Positions 1 to 9,102 of a DNA stretch of 64,000 nt are shown here, one piece after another. Within the stretch, counting starts at the first letter, position 1. The number at the start of each line of letters is the position of its first letter. Origin of the DNA: Fomes fomentarius. Taxonomy: Eukaryota; Basidiomycota; Agaricomycetes; Polyporales; Polyporaceae. The position numbers were made by a program, and so were the translations under genes. The DNA lies in assembly GCA_022606135.1 (NCBI GenBank), contig JABYQN010000006.1:1550001-1614000 (forward strand). Direction: 5' to 3'. Under the pieces are notes generated by a model, which worked only from the letters and a program-made list of their open reading frames with translations, had not been told where the DNA came from and ran no database searches.

Positions 1-568
1 GTTGCCGATGACGTCTCGTCTGTGGGGGAGGTCGAGCCTCAACGACGTTGGGGTATGTGCTGTCAAAATGCATGGTCACTTAAATTCCCTCACGCACGAT
101 TTGTCAGGTCCTTTAGATCTCAAAGACGAACGACCGCCTCCTTCTGCCGTAGCTGCGAGAAGAGACACCGTAAGTACCACGCGTACGCCTCGTCTACTTA
201 TTACAATTTAACGTACCATATAGCACGAGGCTGTCGCCCTTCTTAAGAAGACGCTCTATCACAACGCCCCAGTCACGCATCACAAAGTGCCCAAGTTCAA
301 GACGTCCGACGCCTTGCGCGCCGCATTTGATCCTGATGACCATCCGATCGAGGCGCCGCAGCAGTCTGTGTCGGAACAGCAAGTCCACGCACAGGTCATT
401 CCTGTGCACGGCCTGCGTATCTGGCAGTCGTTGGTCGAGTTCGTCCAGTTGCTGACGTTGCTGTGGTTTTGCTGCACTAACGAGCTAGCCGTCCTCGCTC
501 AGGCTGTTTATGCGCAAGAGCACAAAGAAGGTGGAGGATGGGATACGGTCAACAAAGGACAGGATTAA
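1..568 (+). CDS. 3' part of an unrecognised multi-exon gene (partial)
   Basis: Three exons can be joined in one open frame: the window start to 52, 108-169 and 224-568, ending in a stop. The introns have good GT-AG ends (gtatgt at 53 with ttgtcag before 108; gtaagt at 170 with atatag before 224). The frame is kept across both junctions (phase 1, then phase 0), which is why I call it coding and not chance ORFs. The visible tail contains LDLKDERPPPSAVAARRD, then ALLKKTLYHNAPVTHHKVPKF, and ends in a hydrophobic stretch around LLTLLWFCC. A further intron inside 416-490 is possible, so the true C-terminus may differ. I do not recognise the family. The gene runs head-to-tail into the first alpha-tubulin gene. 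Confidence 0.45.
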
Positions 569-1161
569 CGGGTCTCCCAATGGCGAAGGTTTATGACAGA
601 TCCCCCTCCAGCAATTGTTTAGATTGGGGCAAGCCTTCTGTTCGCTGTTCTACGCGATCGACGATGATTGAACTGGACTCCCGCAGAGCTTGCCTTATTA
701 GATTATGATGCATCTTACTATACCCTTCACCTTCACCGGATAGACAATATCATACGCGGACACTACTATAGAATCTTTTCCCCTAGAAATTCTCGAGCAT
801 GTAAATTACAACGCAAGCAGTACCTCATCACGATAGATTTGTCCGCACCGCATACACGAGGACTCGGAAGTGGAAGAACGCTTTCCTGGCACTTCCGCTT
901 ACAATACGCGACCAACGCCGTTTGTGCATGGTTCGATCCATCAAGCGGACCGGGGCGGGGAAGACTGGCGTGGGAAAATCTATGTCAGCAAGAATCTTCC
1001 GTGTCTGAACATAAACCCTCCGCCCTCGTCCGTTTGTGCGTCGTCTCTCGACCTCTTCCTTGCCCTGCTCGCATACCCCATGTAAGTCATCCTGAACGCG
1101 TCGAACGCATCCACATATTGACTCGCTGCTTTTTAGTTCTTTCTCATAGCTCGTCGAAAAG
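569..1161. promoter_or_regulatory. intergenic/promoter region of alpha-tubulin A with a probable 5'-UTR intron
   Basis: No gene is visible. A strongly C/T-rich tract at about 1018-1080 precedes the tubulin start, as is common at transcription starts of highly expressed fungal genes. A candidate 5'-UTR intron runs from gtaagt at 1082 to ctttttag ending at 1136, leaving about 25 nt of leader before the ATG at 1162. Spliced cDNA would confirm it. An open frame from 668 runs through this region into the tubulin gene in the wrong frame and was rejected. Confidence 0.45.
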
Positions 1162-2870
1162 ATGCGTGAAGTCATCTCCGTCCACGTTGGTCAGGCTGGT
1201 GTCCAAATCGGTAACGCATGCTGTGAGTTGGCACCTCAATGCTCCCTCTCCTCCGCCTACACGTCCAGTCCATCGCGAGGATCGACGCGTCGTCCCGCTG
1301 TCGGATCTGTTTGAAGTTGTCTATATCCGAAATTATTGACGTGCATTGCCATTGCCTTGTAGGGGAACTTTACACAGTTGAGCATGGTCTCGGCGTAAGT
1401 GATCTTTGTCTACATCACCCAGATTCTTCGATTGACTGAATCTATAGCCCGATGGTCGCCTTATGGATGGCTCCCCGTCCGCCCATGATGATGGCTTCAG
1501 CACCTTTTTCTCGGAGACTTCCTCCGGCAAGCACGTGCCTCGGTCCCTCTACGTCGACTTGGAGCCCAATGTTATTGATGAGGTTCGGAATGGCACATAC
1601 AAGAGCCTATTCCATCCCGAGACCCTTGTGACGGGCAAGGAAGATGCCGCCAGCAACTGTAAGTGGCAGTTGTGTTGTTGGACTTGCTATACTTTGTGGT
1701 CTGACTGCGTGTCTCCAGACGCTCGTGGCCACTATACCATTGGCAAGGAGCAGATCGACGTTGTGATGGACAAGATTCGCCGGCTGGCCGACAATTGCAA
1801 TGGTCTTCAGGGCTTCTTCGTCTTCCACTCGTTCGGCGGTGGAACTGGTTCTGGTTTCGGTGCTCTTGTCTTGGAACGCCTCTCCACCGACTATGGCAAG
1901 AAGTCGAAGCTAGAGTTCAGCGTGTACCCCGCACCGACGATGGCTAACTCTGTCGTCGAGCCGTACAACTCGGTTCTCACCACCCATACCACGCTCGAGC
2001 ACTCTGACTGCTCGTTCATGGTCGACAATGAGGCCATCTACGACATTTGCAAGAGGCGCCTGAACATCACCTCGCCCAGCTTCACCAACCTGAACCGTCT
2101 GATTGCTCAAGTTGTCTCTTCGATCACAGCTTCCCTTCGTTTCGATGGTTCCCTGAACGTCGATTTGAACGAGTTCCAGACCAACTTGGTTCCGTGAGTG
2201 GTTGAATTATCTTCCATCTAAGCGTTCATCTCTGACGCTGCGTCTCAGCTTCCCTCGTATCCACTTCCCTCTGGCCACCTTCGCCCCTATCATTTCCGCT
2301 GAGAAGGCTCACCATGAACAGAACTCGGTCATTGACATGACCTTCTCGTGCTTCGAGGCTGGCAACCAGATGGTGAAGTGTGATCCCCGCGAGGGCAAGT
2401 ACAGTGCGTACAACCTTCAGTCGACTAGCATTACGTCTCGGTACTCAATGTCGATGATAGTGGCCTGCGCTCTACTCTACCGTGGCGATGTCGTGCCGAA
2501 GGACACGAACGCTGCCGTCAGCCTGATCAAAACCAAGCGCACCATTCAATTTGTCGACTGGTGCCCGACCGGCTTCAAGCTCGGCATTTGCAACGAGCCC
2601 CCGGCACACATTCCTGGTGGTGACCTCGCCAAGGTTACTCGCAGTCTGTGCATGCTCTCCAACACGACTGCTATCTCGAGCGCATGGAGCCGCCTCGACC
2701 ACAAGTTTGATCTCTTGTACTCGAAGCGAGCCTTCGTGCACTGGTACGTCGGTGAGGGTATGGAGGAGGGTGAGTTCTCTGAAGCCCGTGAGGACCTCGC
2801 GGCGCTCGAGAAGGATTACGAGGAGGTTGGCATTGACTCTGCGGATGCTGAGGACGCCGGCGAGTACTAA
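1162..2870 (+). CDS. alpha-tubulin, isotype A
   Basis: Alpha subunit of the alpha/beta-tubulin dimer of microtubules, a GTP-binding cytoskeletal protein. It starts [20 protein letters not shown] and has the GTP-binding glycine loop GGGTGSG and the alpha-specific region [19 protein letters not shown], whose Glu (E254 in animals) drives hydrolysis of beta-bound GTP. It ends in Tyr (EDAGEY). Exons: 1162-1222, 1363-1394, 1448-1658, 1719-2193, 2249-2403 and 2461-2870. Together they give exactly 1344 nt (447 residues), the normal family length. The acetylation loop that carries Lys40 in most alpha-tubulins reads [13 protein letters not shown] here and has no lysine, unlike the downstream copy. Intron positions after the third exon also differ from that copy. 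The gene is the first of a tandem pair on the same strand. Identity is secure; the isotype label is mine. Confidence 0.97.
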
Positions 2871-3274
2871 GGTGGTGGACGGATTTGCCTTTGCTTTGCT
2901 CTCCATGGTCGTTCGTTAGCTGGTTTTCTGTTTCATCTTCCCATCACGATAGTCACGCATAGCACGCATATCGATATCCCCTAGCTTGTACTCTGATTGA
3001 GTCAAGCAATTCGCAATCATACCATCCTTATATTTCCGATGTAATCCTTGGCATTTCTTTCGTGATAGAATGAAGAGCTTGTAGTACGGTGGATGCGGGC
3101 CCGAAAGTGTGTCAAGTGCTTGGGTGGGGAAGGACAGGGTCGTGGCTTGGGCGCTAATTTCTGAGTCGAATCCGGAAATGTGCGGATAAAAGCAAACAAC
3201 GCGACGAACGAGAGCAGCCGGTCGCGATCCTCTTGTGACCGAACCGCCATATCCTCTACCCCTCCTCCATCATC
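2871..3274. other. intergenic region between the two alpha-tubulin genes
   Basis: About 400 bp holding the 3' UTR of isotype A and the promoter of isotype B. Just before the ATG at 3275 lies a pyrimidine-rich leader (tcctctacccctcctcc). No other gene or repeat is visible. Confidence 0.5.
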
Positions 3275-5075
3275 ATGCGTGAAGTTATCTCTCTACACGT
3301 CGGGCAGGCCGGTGTCCAGATCGGAAATGCATGCTGTAAGTTGCTTGGTTGCTTCATCGCCCGTTTTCGCTCTAAAACAGGGCATAGGGGAGCTTTACAC
3401 GCTTGAGCACGGGCTGAACGTAAGCAAACCTCCCTCTCTACCTGTCTCCCTCCAGAATGTTTACGTTGTTTATCAGCCGGACGGCCGTCCCGCTGAGAGC
3501 TCAAAGACTTCCAACGACAGTGGCTTCTCTACGTTCTTCTCTGAGACTGGCTCAGGCAAGTACGTTCCCCGCTCGCTCTACATCGACCTTGAGCCTGGGG
3601 CCATCGACGATGTCAAGACGGGCCCTTATCGGTCCCTCTTCCACCCTGAGACGATGATTTCTGGAAAGGAGGATGCGGCCAACAACTGTGAGTCCTTGTT
3701 GATGATATTGGCGTGTCCCCAACATTGACGCGCTGCGTCGTGGTGCAGATGCTCGTGGTCACTACACCGTCGGCAAGGAGTTGATCGACCCGGTCATGGA
3801 CAAAGTTCGTCGTCTGGCGGATAACTGCACGGGTCTGCAGGGCTTCTTCGTATTCCACTCATTCGGTGGTGGAACCGGTTCCGGCTTTGGTGCTCTGCTC
3901 ATGGAGCGCCTGGCCAACGACTACGGCAAGAAGTCGAAGCTCGAGTTCTGTGTCTACCCCGCTCCTCAGTTGTCGAGCTCGATTGTCGAGCCCTATAACT
4001 CCGTTCTGACGACGCACACGACCCTTGAGCATTCGGACTGCTCGTTCATGGTACGTTTGTATCCAACTCTGATAATTGTCCATACGTCTCACAATCTCTT
4101 ATGTCTTTTATAGGTTGACAACGAGGCTATCTTCGATATTTGCAAGCACAAGTTGAACGTCTCGCAGCCGAGCTTCACCAACCTGAATCGGTTGATCGCG
4201 CAGGTTGTCTCGTCGATTACCGCCTCTCTTCGCTTTGATGGCTCCCTCAACGTCGATCTTAACGAGTTCCAGACGAACCTTGTGCCGTTCCCGCGTATCC
4301 ACTTCCCCGTCGCTAGCTTCGCCCCCCTCATCTCTGCCGACAAGGCTCACCACGAGCAGAATACGGTCTCTGAGATGACCTTCTCGTGCTTCGAGCCTGG
4401 CAACCAGATGGTCAAGTGCGACCCGCGGGAGGGCAAGTACATGGCATGCTGTCTCCTCTACCGCGGCGACGTCGTCCCGAAGGACACCTCTGCGGCCGTC
4501 GCTAGCATTAAGACCAAGAAGACGATCCAGTTCGTCGACTGGTGCTTGACCGGTTTCAAGGTATCTCACATCCTCTTAGTGCGATGCTTGGCTCCCACAT
4601 CTTAACATCTGCCTTAGCTCGGTATCTGTAACGAGGCCGCGGCTTGTGTCCCTGGTGGTGACCTCGCTAAGACTGCCCGCAGCCTGTGCATGCTCTCCAA
4701 GTATGTTATTTGTTCGATATGATGCGACCCGCTCTAATATTCCGCTTCCTAGCACGACTGCTATCTCCGCTGCGTGGTCTCGTCTTGGTAAGCTACCTAA
4801 TGTCTTATCAATATGGGAAGATTTGCTGAGTAAGCGCGTAATCAGACTACAAATTCGACCTCCTCTACTCCAAGCGTGCCTTCGTGCACTGGTATGTCGG
4901 TGAGGGTATGGAGGAGGTACGATGTCTGATAATTGATGTTTCCCCTACTCTTGTGCTGACATAATGTGTACAGGGTGAGTTCTCTGAAGCACGTGAGGAT
5001 CTTGCAGCCCTCGAGCGGGACTACCAGGAGGTTGGCACTGACTCTGGTGATGCCGAGGAGGAGGGCGAGTACTAA
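3275..5075 (+). CDS. alpha-tubulin, isotype B
   Basis: Second alpha-tubulin gene, head-to-tail with the first. It has [20 protein letters not shown] at the N-terminus, GGGTGSG for GTP binding, the [19 protein letters not shown] catalytic region, and an acidic C-terminus ending EEEGEY. Exons: 3275-3335, 3388-3419, 3477-3687, 3749-4050, 4114-4560, 4618-4700, 4753-4787, 4846-4916 and 4974-5075. They sum to 1344 nt (447 residues), the same as isotype A. The first three introns sit at identical codons in both copies. Later introns do not: B has its own after SFM, near FK, CMLSN, SRLD and MEE, while A has two that B lacks. The Lys40-type loop is [13 protein letters not shown] and keeps a lysine at position 41. 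B therefore looks like the more conventional isotype. Identity is secure. Confidence 0.97.
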
Positions 5076-5364
5076 AGGTGTGACTTGTCAAAATGGGTTG
5101 TTTCGGTTCGCTTTCATCTTCGTCTAACGACCATAGCCTACATCATGAGACTCAAGAGGTCATCTAAGTTTGGCTACAATACCTCCTTGATTACATTGTT
5201 CAATGTCTGTGGTATCCACCCAATATGATGTGCTGTTGTGTACCTGGAATTGCGTTGAGCAATTGCAGCAACAATGCAGTATTCCTGAAACTCTATTAGA
5301 AAGGCAGCAGTACAACTATGGGCGTCTTACACCTTTCTTGATCATCGACCATACGCCACTGACC

Positions 5365-6141
5365 ATGTCATCGTCCAACTTCGATACCTACGACACACCT
5401 TCCGAGGCTGGTATATTCGAGATGGCCGCCTCATTCGAATCTGAGCGGCTTTCCCAGCCGTACTCCGACGAGGCCGATGACCACTATCCTTTGTGGGCAA
5501 CGCGGGTAGAGGCCTTGCTTGGCGTTGCAGGTCGCTGGAACGTCGTGAACGGGAAAGATGCTCGCCCCGCCATCGCAGAAACCATGACTCCCGCAGAGAA
5601 GGAGGTTGTGGAGAGACGGCTGCACAAGTGGGAAGGGCGCAATTTGGAGGCACACTTGCTCATAGACCGGATGCTGGGCCCGGACTACAGGCTTTCCAGC
5701 GGGTTTGCTGGGATCGAAAGCGCGAAGGAGCTGTGGGACAAGATCCGCAAGATTCACGTCGAGACCGGGAAGGGCATGAAGGCCGTTCGTGTCCTGCGTC
5801 GCATGCACGCCCGGAAGTACGAGGAGGGGACGTCGCTCGCCGAGTTTGCGGACGGGTTCCACATGGACAACATGCTCCTCCAGGAGTACGGCGTCGGGAT
5901 GGACGACAAGCTGCTTGCGACGACAATCATCCAGGCACTGCCTTGGCACGACGACACCACAGCGTACACGCTCTATCCGGTCATGGACAAGATCTTCGAC
6001 GACAGGTTTGCGGAGGAGTACGAGCCTACCGTCAGACTCCTGTGGGCTCTTAGGGATATCGACTCTATCAAGAAGCTGCGTCGCTCGTCCGCAACGGAGA
6101 CTGGTTGGTCTCAAGGGAAGCGGAATCGGAAGGGACACTAG
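5365..6141 (+). CDS. Copia-type gag-like protein (UBN2/DUF4219-like), solo gene
   Basis: A single uninterrupted frame of about 258 residues with the layout of a Ty1/Copia gag polypeptide. It has an N-terminal YPLWATRVEALLGVAGRW motif. Then comes the helical region LWDKIRKIHVETGKGMKA, followed by LRRMHARKYEEGTSLAEF and the segment LATTIIQALPW. The start at 5365 (accATGt) is preferred; an in-frame ATG at 5203 would add 54 residues. No CCHC zinc knuckle, protease, integrase or reverse transcriptase follows before the next gene, and I could not find flanking LTRs. It is thus either a remnant of an element or a host-adopted gag gene. Absence of introns in an intron-rich neighbourhood supports a retroelement origin. 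The frame is intact with no stop or shift. Confidence 0.72.
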   Translation: MSSSNFDTYDTPSEAGIFEMAASFESERLSQPYSDEADDHYPLWATRVEALLGVAGRWNVVNGKDARPAIAETMTPAEKEVVERRLHKWEGRNLEAHLLIDRMLGPDYRLSSGFAGIESAKELWDKIRKIHVETGKGMKAVRVLRRMHARKYEEGTSLAEFADGFHMDNMLLQEYGVGMDDKLLATTIIQALPWHDDTTAYTLYPVMDKIFDDRFAEEYEPTVRLLWALRDIDSIKKLRRSSATETGWSQGKRNRKGH

Positions 6142-6534
6142 CTCTCCAATTGTGGTGAGAACCTTCATGGATTGCGACGTGTGTAGTGTACTGACAACGA
6201 TCAGTAGGCATGCACGTCGACGCTCTTATTCGCCGCAACTTGCGGGAGATGTGGCTCCGATATCGGAGCTGCCATGTGGTTCAACTTGAAGTTACAGTGG
6301 GGTTGCTATGTTCTCAAAGCATACTTCGCAGACAATGTATTGATAGGCCGTGATGAAAATAGCCATTGTACTCGCGCGTGCAAACATTTTTGAATAGTGC
6401 ATCGTGTTACGGATCCCTAGAGTTCCCAAAGTTTCGTAGTACTCATCACGCGACCAAATAAGGACCGTAGTAGTGCCTGTTCTGGCGCTCCGGAGGTTAA
6501 CACTTGCCAACACGTTCAAAGACCCATCTGCAAC
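6142..6534. other. intergenic region, no gene seen
   Basis: About 390 bp between the gag-like gene and the methyltransferase gene. It would be the place for a right LTR, but I see no clear copy of sequence from the left flank (5076-5364). It should also hold the promoter of the downstream gene. Confidence 0.4.
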
Positions 6535-7712
6535 ATGTCCTCAAGAAGTCAAGTCCCAATCTATGGAAACTACCACGGGTATTCTCCAAACGCCATGAGA
6601 GGAGAGCTGAGATCATGACGCATGCGTTACAGATACTACAATAAGCGTCCTGCGACCAACGACCACCGACTTGCGCTGATTCCTCGAGGATTCTTCGTAG
6701 GGAAGCGCGTCCTCGATGTTGGTTGCAACGAAGGCATAGTGACATGCGAGATCGGTAATGATTCCATGAGCGTTCGTGTCTTGGTCACCGAAGCTCATCT
6801 TCGTCGTTCTGATAATGCAGCACAGAGCTTTTGTGCGAAACGGGTCATCGGTGTAGACATCGACGACACGCTCGTCCGAGCTGCTTGGAAGCACAGACGA
6901 TTGGTCTGGAGCCAGCAGAAGCCCACCTCTGCACCTGAAGACGGAGCGGATGATCATGCATCAACGAATGGCTCAGAGACTCTGTCCCAAGAAGGCACCG
7001 GGAGGAAGCGACGGCACATATCACTTTCTCAGCCAACTGAAACGAGTGACGCTTACGTGGCGGACTACTTTCCGGTGTCCTGCGAGCATATGTTCGGACC
7101 GCTACCGGTCCCGGACGTAGCATCCCTGGGAAGGGACGGGGCGGACAAGTTCCCGCATAACGTATCGTTCCGCACCGCCGACTGGATCAAGAACGAGATC
7201 CCGGAAGACTCTGATGGGTACGACGTAGTAGTCGCGTATGGTCTTTGCTATCAGAACTGTCCAAATGCTGATACGAGCCGCAGGTTCTCGGTATCTAAAT
7301 GGATACATCTCAATGACGGAGATGAGGGGGTGCTGGCATTCTTCCGCCGGGTTCATCAAGTCCTTAGGCCTGGCGGAACCTTCATATTGGAGCCACAGGA
7401 GTGGGATACCTATAACAAGGCAAGGCGCATGAGTTCCGTCAGTATCTCCTTTCTCAGTTACAACTATGATCGCGGGTGCTGATGCAAGGAATAGAAACTC
7501 AGAGAGAATGCGAAACTCCTCAAACTTCGTCCGGAAGACTTCGAGCGTGTGCTCATGGACATTGGTTTCGGGCACGTGGAACATCTTGGTGCAGCCGGGG
7601 AAGGCGGTGAGCTAGAATTACCTTGGCATGTGAACCATTGGCAAAGTCTAACACGGATCTATGTGTAGGATTTAGACGACCTATAGACCTATATGTGAAG
7701 GTGCACCAATGA
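6535..7712 (+). CDS. Bin3/MePCE-type RNA methyltransferase
   Basis: S-adenosylmethionine-dependent methyltransferase of the Bin3 family. The animal member MePCE caps the gamma-phosphate of 7SK snRNA, and the fission yeast member acts on telomerase/U6 RNA. The first exon encodes MSSRSQVPIYGNYHG and joins to YYNKRP, the family's usual N-terminal tyrosine-rich start. SAM motif I is VLDVGCNEG. Motif II is VIGVDIDDTLVRAAW. The Bin3 signature follows as SVSKWIHLNDGDEG and LRPGGTFILEPQEW, with the ending FRRPIDLYVKVHQ. Exons: 6535-6578, 6633-6754, 6821-7437, 7495-7606 and 7669-7712. The second intron (66 nt) is an in-frame multiple of three with no stop, so only family alignment exposes it. An insertion of about 80 residues after RRLVW carries acidic and KRRH segments. 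The RNA substrate is not knowable from the sequence. Confidence 0.9.
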
Positions 7713-7792
7713 GCGTCCTCTACCAGATTCTGTCTACCCAGGCCCAGGACATCTATTCTAAGCACGGATTTGTATGAAGCATCACAAACAGG

Positions 7793-8848
7793 CTAGTCCG
7801 TGTTGATGACGACCTGGACGCCGTTCTCTGTCGGCTTCATTGTGACACTGCGTAACATTGTTAAACAAATAAGCTGATAGCACTCCCTGATCACACCATT
7901 GAATCTTACCTCGCAAGGTTGGGGACAAGCCAATCGGGTTTCACCTCTTCAAGCTGCTCACGAGTGTGAGACGTGATGAGACCAAGCGTCTTGCAGCCAG
8001 CCGCCTTGCCGCTTCGGACACCCGCAGGTGCATCCTCCACAACGAGGCAGCGGGCTGGATCGACACCTGCCCGCTTGGCACCGAGCAAGTACGGGTCAGG
8101 CCTGCAACGGTCGATCGCAATGAGTTCCTGCAAGACTCCAAGAGGAGGACATGCTGCTTACTCAGGCTTTCCCTTCTCGACATCCTCGGAAACGACGAAC
8201 ACATCGGGGATGGGAACCTCGACCGCCTTCAGCGCAGAAGTCGCGTAAGTAATGGTGGCTGAAGTGCATATAGCCCACTTCGGCTTCGGGAACTTATGGT
8301 AGGGGCCTAGCTGGGGTGCAGGGTATGTCAGGATGAAGCACCTCCTCTGATGACTGTAAACATGCCTCTTGCATGATTTCACGGACGCCTGGCAGGGCAA
8401 TGATGCCCTGACGCCCGTTCTTCTTCGATTCTGCGACAATCGCCTCTTCAAAGCGTCGAGCCTCGCGCTGTATGAGAATGAGTGACACGTTCACCGCACG
8501 GAGACAGAAGAGTCCAACCTCAAGCTCATCAGGATCAGTGACGCCGCAATAGAGCGTCAGATTCTCGACGGTCCGGACACCATGAGAGGCTATCGTGATA
8601 TCGCGGTTAAGTCTGAATGCGATCACCGATATGCGTAGGACTCACAGCTCAGTACTTGAGTCACATCGAGGCCAGGGTACTTTTCTGCGAAGAGTTCCCA
8701 TGCGCCGACGACACCATCGGTCGAATCGACCAGTGTGCCGTCCATGTCGAAGAGGCTAAGCCATGCATTGATTAGCCACGAGTACTTGAGTTTCCACAGA
8801 GCTCGATGAGATAACTTACATAGCATCAAATTCCGATGTGACAGGCAT
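7793..8848 (-). CDS. HAD-family sugar-phosphate phosphatase (GPP1/DOG-like)
   Basis: Haloacid dehalogenase-like hydrolase of the glycerol-3-phosphatase/2-deoxyglucose-6-phosphatase group, cytosolic, dephosphorylating small sugar or polyol phosphates. It starts MPVTSEFDAI and continues into the nucleophile motif LFDMDGTLVDST (DxDGT). Motif II is CTSAT, the motif III lysine lies in VVSEDVEKGKP, and motif IV is CLVVEDAPAGVRSGKAAG. It ends ENGVQVVINTD. Exons from the start: 8848-8820, 8755-8646, 8589-8519, 8467-8366, 8310-8162, 8101-7910 and 7847-7793. Intron 4 (8365-8311) begins GCATGT, a GC-AG intron; using it gives the uninterrupted family alignment. The 3' end lies 80 bp from the end of the convergent methyltransferase gene. 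The exact substrate is inferred only from the family. Confidence 0.88.
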
Positions 8849-9102
8849 GATGATACTCGAGGAATATCTTTACTAGGGGGTTCGTTCGCTGTCTGGTGTT
8901 CCTGTTCCGTAGTCGGAGTCAACCCACTCAAGGCTACAGCGGACCGGAAGCTCAAAGGAGATGAGGTCGGCCCAGTCGGGCCGGACGAAAGAGGATCGGG
9001 TTGCCAAACACCGCCGCCTCCAAACGGTCACAGAACCCAGACCTAGTCTGAGGCACCCACCCGCTATCTTGCTGAACGCACTTCTCTATAACACCTGCAG
9101 CA

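Noticed and set aside
668..1339. 223-codon open frame on the plus strand
   Set aside because: It overlaps the first tubulin exon and intron in a different frame, and its composition is Arg/Ser/His-rich without motifs. Chance frame.
5076..6534. Possible LTR retrotransposon around the gag-like gene
   Set aside because: No matching long direct repeats or target-site duplication could be identified by eye in the two flanks, and no pol gene is present.
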